Shown here: positions 26,471-32,096 of the stretch, piece after piece
Numbering within the stretch: the first letter of the stretch is position 1
How the letters are laid out: every line of letters starts with the position of its first letter
Assembly (NCBI RefSeq): GCF_003001815.1
Contig: NZ_PVMZ01000046.1
Location: 1 to 32,096 of the forward strand
From: Actinoplanes italicus
GTDB taxonomy: Bacteria; Actinomycetota; Actinomycetes; Mycobacteriales; Micromonosporaceae
Length of the DNA stretch: 32,096 nucleotides
Direction: 5' to 3'
Program-made: the position numbers and the translations under genes
The notes under the pieces: generated by a model
Seen by the model: only the letters and a program-made list of their open reading frames with translations
What the model was told of the DNA's origin: nothing
The model's database searches: none

Positions 26471-27744
26471 CGGCGAACGGCTACCTGCGCACCGCCGTCG
26501 CCCTGGGTCGTTACGACTGGGTCACCCTGGTCCACGACTGCACCGAATACCTGGACGGGGAGATCACCGAGGCCGAGGCCGGTGAGCTGGCCGGCCCGCA
26601 CTTCGCGGCCCATCTCTCGGCACAGACCGGCTGGCCCGAGCGGACCGACAACGATCGGCTGACCGACGCTTTCCGGGCCCTCGACCGCGCCGGGATCATC
26701 GCCCGGGAGGACTTCGCCTGCTGCCAGAACTGCGGGGTGGACGAGATCGGCGCGGAGGCGCCGGCCGACGACCCGGCACGTGGCTACGTCTTCTACCACG
26801 AGCAGGACGCCGCGGGCGCCGCCGAGGGCGGGAACCTCTGGCTGGCGTACGGGCTGATCGGGCAGCCGCCGAGTGTCGAGATCGGCCGGGAGATCGCCTC
26901 CGCCGTACGGGCCGAGGGCCTGCGCGTCGACTGGGACGAGTCGCCGGACCAGCGGATCAGCGTGCGGATGCGGTGGGCCCGCCGGCGGCACGGCCGGATG
27001 GCCGCCTGTCCGTCCGGTCCGGGTGGTGCCGAGATTGGCGTGGAGGTGGTCGAGGGCGAGCACCGGCTGCCGCCGCGGCTCCCGGACACCGTCCTGCGGG
27101 ACGTCGAGTTGCCCTGGCTCCCCGCCGGTGTCTCGGTCCGGCTGTCCGGCGGTGGCCGCTCGGTGGTCGTCCACCGGGAGTTCGACCGCTTGGTCGCCGC
27201 CGACGGCCGCAGCGCCGGCCGGTTCGACGGCCTCAGTCTGCTGACCGGCACGGAGAATCCGTCGCGGTCTCGCGGGCCGGGCCCGCTCGGCGGTGTACAG
27301 GCTGCGTCGCGGTCTCCCGGGCCGGGCCCGCTCGGCGGTGTGCAGGCTGCGTCGCGGTCTCCCGGGCCGGGGCCGCTCGGCGGCGCGCAGGCTGCGGCTC
27401 TGTCTCCTGAGCCTGATCTGCTCGATGTCACCTTCCAGGCGATGCCGACCGGGGCACGGCAGCCCCTGGGGCGGCCGATGACGTCGGCCGAGGCGATCGA
27501 CGTGCTCCGGCGGTTACCCACCCGGACCGACTCGTGGCTGAGCGCGCTGGGCCGGTCCGGCGGCTGTGTGCAGATGCGCTGGGAGAACGGACGGCTCTGG
27601 CTGGAGACACCGGATCCGGCCGTGTCGGCGTCGGTCGGCAAGCACGCGACGCTGGCCGAGGCGGAGCGGATGCTGACCGTGCTGGCCACCGAGGACCGGG
27701 TGGCGATCAGCGAGCTGCCAGAGGTGATCACCCTGGCGTGGTGA
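26467..27744 (+). CDS. DUF6891-like protein with internal 15-residue repeats
   Basis: This 425-residue protein of unknown function resembles actinobacterial proteins carrying a DUF6891 domain in the N-terminal half (about residues 15-215); the conserved-looking DFACCQNCG (82-90) could bind metal. The middle (residues 266-310) is three copies of a 15-residue unit, SRSPGPGPLGGVQAA, a Gly/Pro/Ser-rich and probably disordered linker. A separate C-terminal domain (about 330-425) follows. No signal peptide or membrane helix is seen. The GTG start overlaps the pullulanase stop as GTGA, so translation is coupled. A functional link with pullulanase is plausible but not shown. Confidence 0.75.
   Translation: MTANGYLRTAVALGRYDWVTLVHDCTEYLDGEITEAEAGELAGPHFAAHLSAQTGWPERTDNDRLTDAFRALDRAGIIAREDFACCQNCGVDEIGAEAPADDPARGYVFYHEQDAAGAAEGGNLWLAYGLIGQPPSVEIGREIASAVRAEGLRVDWDESPDQRISVRMRWARRRHGRMAACPSGPGGAEIGVEVVEGEHRLPPRLPDTVLRDVELPWLPAGVSVRLSGGGRSVVVHREFDRLVAADGRSAGRFDGLSLLTGTENPSRSRGPGPLGGVQAASRSPGPGPLGGVQAASRSPGPGPLGGAQAAALSPEPDLLDVTFQAMPTGARQPLGRPMTSAEAIDVLRRLPTRTDSWLSALGRSGGCVQMRWENGRLWLETPDPAVSASVGKHATLAEAERMLTVLATEDRVAISELPEVITLAW
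27261..27395 (+). repeat. 45-bp in-frame tandem repeat, 3 copies
   Basis: Units start at 27261, 27306 and 27351 and keep the reading frame, each encoding 15 residues. Copies differ at only a few bases, suggesting recent expansion. Copy number could vary between strains. Confidence 0.9.
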
Positions 27745-27760
27745 ACGGGCGCGACTGCGC

Positions 27761-27766
27761 TACATT
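27761..27766 (+). promoter_or_regulatory. -10 hexamer TACATT of the lipoprotein gene
   Basis: TACATT is followed by seven bases and the GTG at 27774. The promoter lies just past the DUF6891 stop codon, so the lipoprotein can be expressed separately. Confidence 0.45.
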
Positions 27767-27773
27767 GCGCCGC

Positions 27774-28316
27774 GTGAGGCGTCGAGCGGAGGTTGTGGTG
27801 CGGGTAGAACGGGCCCTGTGCGCGTTGATCTTGGTGGGCCTGGTCGGTGGGTGCACCTCCGACGGTGACAAGCCGGCGACCCCGGATCCGTCGGCAGCCG
27901 CGACCGGTGCCGCGGCGGCGGGTGGGTCGGCGCCGGCCTGGACCGAGCCGGCCAACTACAGCTTCGCGCTGAGCCGCGGCTGCGAGGAGGCCGCCCCCGT
28001 CGGGCGATACCAGGCGACCGTCGCGAACGGCAAGATCGTCACGTCCGAGCGGATCGGCGCGCTGTCCGCGGTGCCGTCATCGTCGGCCGAGGTCGACCTG
28101 GGCCCGGCCACCGAGGGACAGCAGGGCGAGGAGATCGAGGTGCCGACCCTCGCCGAACTGGTCGCCATGGCGAAGACCGCCGAGGAGGACGGCGCCGAGG
28201 TGGCCACCGAGTTCCACGCCGGTGACGGCCACCCGGTCAAGGTGAAGATCAACGTGGGTGACGACCCGCTCCAGGCCGAGTGCTGGAACGTCAGCGAGTA
28301 CCGCGCCGGTTCCTGA
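27774..28316 (+). CDS. DUF6174-like lipoprotein
   Basis: This 180-residue protein is a predicted lipoprotein: a basic N-terminus, a hydrophobic stretch (LCALILVGLVGG) and a lipobox Cys at residue 27, followed by an Asp/Pro/Ala/Gly-rich linker (about 28-60). The mature part has YSFALSRGCEE and YQATVANGKIV, resembling the DUF6174 family of secreted actinobacterial proteins with paired cysteines (about residues 69 and 171). Function is unknown. The start is GTG 27774, supported by the TACATT hexamer 7 bases upstream and by the correct length of the signal peptide. Confidence 0.8.
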   Translation: MRRRAEVVVRVERALCALILVGLVGGCTSDGDKPATPDPSAAATGAAAAGGSAPAWTEPANYSFALSRGCEEAAPVGRYQATVANGKIVTSERIGALSAVPSSSAEVDLGPATEGQQGEEIEVPTLAELVAMAKTAEEDGAEVATEFHAGDGHPVKVKINVGDDPLQAECWNVSEYRAGS

Positions 28317-28413
28317 CCGCCACTACACCGGCCGGGCTCGTTTCGGGGTCCCGGCCGGTTTCGTCACCTTCCGGCGTCGGCCCTTCGTCCTGTTGTCACA
28401 CCGGCCTTCCGGC

Positions 28414-28655
28414 TGGCCGGCCTTTGGTAGGCCGACCCTTCCGTGAGCCTTCAGGCGGGCCGGCCCTTTCCGTGAGCCTTTAGGCGGGCCGGCCTTTTCC
28501 GTGGGTCTTTAGACGGGCCGGCCCTTCCGTGGGCCCTTGGTAGGCCGGCCCTTTCCGTGGGTCTTAGACGGGCCGGCCCTTTCCGTGAGCCTTTAGACGG
28601 GCCGGCCCTTTCGTGAGCCTTTGGCAGGCCGGCCTTTCCGCGGGTCTTTGGCAGG
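28414..28655. repeat. 27-29-bp minisatellite with GGCCGGCC, about 9 copies
   Basis: Imperfect units beginning GGCCGGCC or GGCCGACC start at about 28430, 28458, 28487, 28516, 28543, 28571, 28600 and 28627, with partial units at either end. A typical unit reads GGCCGGCCCTTTCCGTGAGC followed by CTTTAGACG. The array fills the gap between the lipoprotein gene and the convergent aminopeptidase gene, up to the latter's stop codon. The repeated palindromes plus CTTT runs might act together as a transcription end; that is a guess. Confidence 0.9.
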
Positions 28656-30128
28656 TCAGCCCGGCAGGCGGGGGCCCGCCTCGCGCTGCGACGCGAGCCA
28701 CTGCTCGACCTCGCCGGAGGTGCGCGGCAGACCGGCCGACAGGTTGCGGCAACCGTCCGCGGTGACCAGCACGTCGTCCTCGATGCGCACGCCGACGCCG
28801 CGCAGCTCCTCGGGCACCAGCTCGTCCTCCGGCTGGAAGTAGAGGCCCGGCTCGACGGTCAGGACGTAGCCCTCCTTGAGCGGGCCCTCCCGGTACGCCT
28901 CGCTGCGGGCCGCCGAGCAGTCGTGCACGTCGATGCCGAGCATGTGCCCGAACCCGTGCAGCGTCCACCGCCGGTAGATCGTGCTGTCGTCGCTCATCGC
29001 CTCGTCGACGCTGACCGGCAGCAGGCCCAGGTCGTGCAGGCCCTCGGCGAGCACTCGCATGCACACCTTGTGCACGTCCTTGAAGACCACGCCCGGCTTG
29101 ATGGCGTCCATGCCGGCCTGCTGTGACGCGTACACGATGTCGTAGACCTGCCGCTGCAGCGGCGTGAAGGTGCCGTTGACCGGAACCGTGCGGGTCACGT
29201 CGGCGGTGTAGAGGTTGTGGCCCTCGACACCCATGTCCATCAGGAGCAGCTCACCGGGCTTGGTCACGCCGGTGTTGCGGACCCAGTGCAGGATCGTCGC
29301 GTGCGGTCCGGCACCGACGATCGACGTGTAACCGACGTCGTTGCCGTCGTGGCGCGCCCGCAGCCCGAAGACACCCTCGAGCAGGCGCTCCTTGACGCTC
29401 CGGTCGGCCGGCAGGATGCGGGCCACGTCCTCGAAGCCGTGGACGGTCGCGTCGATCGCGGCCTGCAGCTGCGCGATCTCCCACTCGTCCTTGACCAGCT
29501 TGAGCTCGGAGATCACCCGGGCCAGCTCGCGGTCGCGCGGCTTGGTGCGATCCGGCTCGTACGCCAGGACGGCCCGGTCGATGTTGGGGTCGAGCCCGCG
29601 CAGCACCCGGGTGCGGCCCGGCGCCGATCCGGCCAGCGCCGCGCCCAGGTCGCCCAGCGGCGCGGCGGTCAGCCCCAGCTCGGTCGACTTCTCGGCCAGC
29701 GTGTGCGTGCGGCCCACCCACAGCTCGCCGTTGCGGTCACGGAAGAAGCGGTCGGTGTCCTTCGAGTTGCGCTGCCGGGTGTAGAGCACCGCGTCGTGCC
29801 CGGAGCCGCTCGGGTGCAGGATGAGCACGCTGTCCGGGTCGCGGTCACCGGTCAGGTAGAAGAAGTCGCTACCCGGCCGGAAGTGGTAGTCGGTGTCGTT
29901 GGCACGCACCTTCTCGTTGCCGCTCGGGACGACGATCGTCTCGCCGGGGAACGCCTCGGAGAGCGCGTTGCGGCGCTTGGCGTAGTTGGGCACCTCGGGC
30001 AGGGGAGCGACGGCCAGCGGATCCTCCCGCCACCCCTGGCGCATGAAGCTCAGGAACGCCTCGGGGAAGTCGGGGTCGTGCGACTCCGTCTTCGGAGCGG
30101 GCTGATTCTTGCCGCTGTTATCGGCCAT
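28656..30128 (-). CDS. pepP: Xaa-Pro aminopeptidase (aminopeptidase P, M24B)
   Basis: This 490-residue cytoplasmic enzyme removes N-terminal residues that precede proline. The N-terminal aminopeptidase P domain (about residues 40-190, including VVPSGNEKVRANDTDYHFRPGSDFFYLTG) precedes the pita-bread catalytic domain. The metal ligands lie in LLMDMGVEGHNLYTADVTRT (two Asp), GFGHMLGIDVHD (His), LTVEPGLYF (Glu) and GVRIEDDV (Glu), the usual order for two Mn ions. Length is typical. ATG 30128 has GGAGG 7 bases upstream, which settles the start over one nine codons earlier. Its end abuts the GGCCGGCC minisatellite. Confidence 0.93.
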   Translation of the reverse strand: MADNSGKNQPAPKTESHDPDFPEAFLSFMRQGWREDPLAVAPLPEVPNYAKRRNALSEAFPGETIVVPSGNEKVRANDTDYHFRPGSDFFYLTGDRDPDSVLILHPSGSGHDAVLYTRQRNSKDTDRFFRDRNGELWVGRTHTLAEKSTELGLTAAPLGDLGAALAGSAPGRTRVLRGLDPNIDRAVLAYEPDRTKPRDRELARVISELKLVKDEWEIAQLQAAIDATVHGFEDVARILPADRSVKERLLEGVFGLRARHDGNDVGYTSIVGAGPHATILHWVRNTGVTKPGELLLMDMGVEGHNLYTADVTRTVPVNGTFTPLQRQVYDIVYASQQAGMDAIKPGVVFKDVHKVCMRVLAEGLHDLGLLPVSVDEAMSDDSTIYRRWTLHGFGHMLGIDVHDCSAARSEAYREGPLKEGYVLTVEPGLYFQPEDELVPEELRGVGVRIEDDVLVTADGCRNLSAGLPRTSGEVEQWLASQREAGPRLPG

Positions 30129-30173
30129 CGTGGGTGCCTCCGTTCTCGGTGCCACCGACGTTACCGTCTGGAC

Positions 30174-30203
30174 CGCCGGGCCCGGCAGGGCCGGTACCCG
30201 GCG
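30174..30203. terminator. Possible hairpin terminator after the SodC-like gene
   Basis: CGCCGGG (30174-30180) and CCCGGCG (30197-30203) can pair around a GC-rich loop, 17 bp past the stop of the SodC-like gene. No T-tract follows, so the call is weak. Confidence 0.3.
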
Positions 30204-30219
30204 TTCTCAGCGCACCCGA

Positions 30220-30795
30220 TCAGTCCTCCACGGCGCGGGTCAGGCATGCCAGCCGGGCGCCCGCGGTGCCCGCCTCGCCGGGCGCGGTGTGCGTGTGTTC
30301 GGCGTGCAGCACCAGCGACCACGGCGGCCGGTACCCGTGGAAGTTCCAGGCCTGGGTGGCGCGGGACCGGCCGACCCCGTTGGCGTTCGCCACGAAGTCG
30401 AGCCACACCTCGTTCACCGCGTTCGCGTAGGCCGGATCGACCGATGGCTTACCCGGCCCGGCCGCGGGGTCCAGGCGCTGCTGATAGTGCGGGCCGGCGG
30501 CGGCCGGATCCCTGCCGCACTCACTGGTGTGCAGGTGGGCGCCGTACGCCCGTCCCGGCTTCAGGCCGGTGGCGAGCAGGCTCACCCGTACGCCATCCTC
30601 GGTCTTGACGACGGCGACCCGGGCCCGCGCACCGGCCGGAACCGCCGCGGTGTCGTAGGTGACCGCCTTGGCGCCGTCGCGCCAGGTCTTGAAAGTGCCC
30701 TCGGACGTCTGCGCGGGCTCCGCCCGGGGCTCGGGAGCGGGGGCGGCGCCGGTGAGCAGCAGCGGCACCGCGAGGGCCAGCAGTCTCGTCTTCAT
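30220..30795 (-). CDS. Secreted Cu/Zn superoxide dismutase-like protein
   Basis: This 191-residue protein begins with a clear signal peptide (MKTRLLALAVPLLLTGAAPA) and then shows the beta-sandwich of the SodC family. Copper-type ligands are present in YGAHLHT (two His) and in AGPHY, and near the C-terminus in LVLHAEHTHT. The zinc loop is unusual: the region where SodC has His-x-GDL reads VNEVWLDFVANANG, keeping one Asp but lacking the histidines. It may bind copper alone or be a non-enzymatic relative. Two cysteines could form the family disulfide. TATAGG, about 20-25 bases upstream of the ATG, could be its -10. Confidence 0.78.
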   Translation of the reverse strand: MKTRLLALAVPLLLTGAAPAPEPRAEPAQTSEGTFKTWRDGAKAVTYDTAAVPAGARARVAVVKTEDGVRVSLLATGLKPGRAYGAHLHTSECGRDPAAAGPHYQQRLDPAAGPGKPSVDPAYANAVNEVWLDFVANANGVGRSRATQAWNFHGYRPPWSLVLHAEHTHTAPGEAGTAGARLACLTRAVED

Positions 30796-30903
30796 CTCTG
30801 AATTGTCCCAAATTCACCTATATCATCGCGAAGATCAGGCGGTCGTGGCCCTGCGGTGCCCGGACCGCTTGGGGCCGGGCCGCCGGAGTGAGAGGCTGGC
30901 GCT

Positions 30904-31833
30904 GTGGGCTACGCGATGGTGATGGGCGAGGCACTGATCGACCTGCTCGAAGCGGACCTCGACGGCGAACAGGTCTACCGGCAGGCGATCGGCGGCGCGC
31001 CTCTCAACGTCGCCGTCGGTGTCGCCCGCCTCGGCGGGGACGTCCGTTACGCGGGGACCCTCGGCCGGGACGTCCTGGGCGACCGCATCGCCGCCTTCCT
31101 CCGCGACACCGGCGTCGACGACCGGGGCGTACGCCGGGTGGCCGTCCCGACCACTCTCGCGGTCACCACGTTCGAGGGCGCCGAGCCGACCTTCACCTTC
31201 TACGGCGAGCCACCGTCCTACGCCCTTCTCGGGGCGGACGACGTCGACCTCGCGGGAGTCGCCGGAGCCGCCGTCCTCTACACCGGCTCGATCTGCCTGC
31301 TCCGTGAACCGTTCCGGGCCGCCGCCCGGACCGCCTGGCGGACGGCCGGGCCGCTGCGTGTCTTCGATCCGAATGTACGGCCGACCCTCCTGCCCGACGC
31401 GACCGCCGTGGATGGTCTGCGCGATCTCGCCGAGGAGTTCTTCGCCACGGCTGACCTGGTCAAACTCAGCTCGGCAGACGCCGTCGTGCTCTACGGCGAG
31501 CATGATCCCGCGGACGCCGCGGCCCGGATCCGGGCTCTCGGGGCGGGCGCGGTGGTGGTGACCTGCGGTTCGAAGGGCGCCTACGTCGACGCCGCGGACG
31601 GCACCGCCATGATCCCCGCCCCGGTGGTCGACGCCATCGACGCGACCGGCGCTGGCGACTCGGTGATGGCCGCCCTCGTCAGCCGCCTCCTCGTCGGCGG
31701 GCGCCCGGAAGGCCTCGCCGTCTGGACCGATTACGTCCGGTTCGCCCTCTCCGTGGCGGGCCTGGTCTGCGAGCGGCAGGGCGGCGCCACCGCCATGCCC
31801 ACTCCCGCCGATCTGCAGGCCCGCTGGGGCTGA
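30904..31833 (+). CDS. PfkB family carbohydrate kinase (fructokinase-like)
   Basis: This 309-residue cytoplasmic enzyme belongs to the ribokinase/PfkB family and probably phosphorylates a sugar such as fructose. The sequence has the sugar-binding GGAPLNVAVGVARLGG (about residues 30-45), the FDPNVRP segment (about 155) and the ATP/anion-hole signature DATGAGDS (about 246-253) with the catalytic Asp. These features fit fructokinase more than ribokinase, but specificity is uncertain. The start is GTG 30904, six bases after GAGGCT, a likely variant of the TAGGCT hexamer. It is divergent from the SodC-like gene and followed by the second 61-bp repeat array. Confidence 0.9.
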   Translation: MGYAMVMGEALIDLLEADLDGEQVYRQAIGGAPLNVAVGVARLGGDVRYAGTLGRDVLGDRIAAFLRDTGVDDRGVRRVAVPTTLAVTTFEGAEPTFTFYGEPPSYALLGADDVDLAGVAGAAVLYTGSICLLREPFRAAARTAWRTAGPLRVFDPNVRPTLLPDATAVDGLRDLAEEFFATADLVKLSSADAVVLYGEHDPADAAARIRALGAGAVVVTCGSKGAYVDAADGTAMIPAPVVDAIDATGAGDSVMAALVSRLLVGGRPEGLAVWTDYVRFALSVAGLVCERQGGATAMPTPADLQARWG

Positions 31834-31850
31834 GCCTCAACCCTTGTGGC

Positions 31851-32005
31851 GCGCGGGTTTCCACGCTGGCGGGTGGGACGTCTTGCGTGGTGATGTGTGG
31901 CTCGCGGGTGGGCGCGGGTTTCCACGCTGGCGGGTGGGACGTCTTGCGTGGTGATGTGTGGCTCGCGGGTGGGCGCGGGTTTCCACGCTGCCGGGTGGGA
32001 CTGGG
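31851..32005. repeat. 61-bp tandem repeat array (right copy of family)
   Basis: Two full 61-bp units start at 31851 and 31912, and a partial third at 31973. Each contains GGTTTCCACGCTG and GCGTGGTGATGTGTGGC. The period and most positions match the array at 178-400, so the two are members of one family placed in opposite ends of the window in the same orientation. Function is unknown. Confidence 0.85.
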
Positions 32006-32044
32006 CTTGACCCGTTTCGACGGACAGGGTCGATGAGTTGGTCT

Positions 32045-32096
32045 TCAGGCTACGTTTAGTGCGGGTAGCAGGCTGATGTCGGTGCCGTTCTCGTAA
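32045..32096 (-). CDS. Possible C-terminal end of a minus-strand gene
   Basis: On the minus strand the last 51 bases read in frame as YENGTDISLLPALNVA followed by TGA (32045-32047). The frame runs off the window edge. Sixteen residues are too few to identify a family and the codon choice is only moderately GC-biased, so this may or may not be a real gene end. Confidence 0.3.
   Translation of the reverse strand, partial: YENGTDISLLPALNVA

Overview
The window comes from a high-GC actinomycete, most like Micromonosporaceae (an Actinoplanes-type genome). The reasons are the strong G/C bias at third codon positions, many GTG starts, many genes whose start codon lies 6-7 bases after a TAnnnT -10 hexamer (leaderless transcripts), and actinobacterial families: a VLRF1-type release factor, DUF2630, DUF6891, an MmyB-type XRE regulator and a RIO kinase. 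No plasmid, phage, transposase, tRNA, rRNA or CRISPR sequence was seen.

Layout. 1-1053: three and a half copies of a 61-bp tandem repeat, then about 650 bp without a convincing gene. 1054-5577: alpha/beta hydrolase, MFS exporter and histidine phosphatase (all minus), LysE-type exporter (plus), AlkD-like DNA glycosylase (minus). 5679-7218: VLRF1-type peptidyl-tRNA hydrolase facing a secreted or membrane-anchored zinc peptidase. 7330-12642: a plus-strand block with a structured leader, an ABC-F translation factor, a small HTH protein, a crotonase, an ABC exporter whose ribosome binding site lies in a 12-bp inverted repeat, and a 71-residue membrane protein. 12643-13767: RidA-family enzyme within repeat-rich spacers. 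13768-17371 (minus): Mug-type glycosylase, SDR and XRE/MmyB regulator, SDR and TetR regulator. 17536-20191: HAD-like protein, RIO kinase, DUF2630 protein, sugar O-acetyltransferase. 20251-23073 (minus): aconitase with a clear terminator. 23282-28316 (plus): pullulanase, a translationally coupled DUF6891 protein, a lipoprotein. 28414-32096: a GGCCGGCC minisatellite, Xaa-Pro aminopeptidase, SodC-like protein, PfkB sugar kinase, a second array of the 61-bp repeat family and the tail of a possible minus-strand gene.

How it fits together. ABC-F, small HTH, crotonase, TetR and aconitase match, from memory, a gene neighbourhood in Mycobacterium tuberculosis (echA12, Rv1473, Rv1473A, Rv1474c, acn), opened up here by other genes. 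The TetR protein resembles AcnR, the aconitase repressor. Although the two genes are now about 3 kb apart, a nearly identical 23-bp element (19 of 23 positions) lies upstream of both tetR and acn: the best candidate for a retained regulon. A second theme is leader-based control: a 6-residue leaderless peptide and a candidate anti-Shine-Dalgarno before ABC-F, and the sequestered ribosome binding site before the ABC exporter. A third is the number of short tandem arrays (15-61 bp units) in spacers, over one stop codon and inside one gene.

All family names rest on motifs and remembered family features; no search or fold was run.
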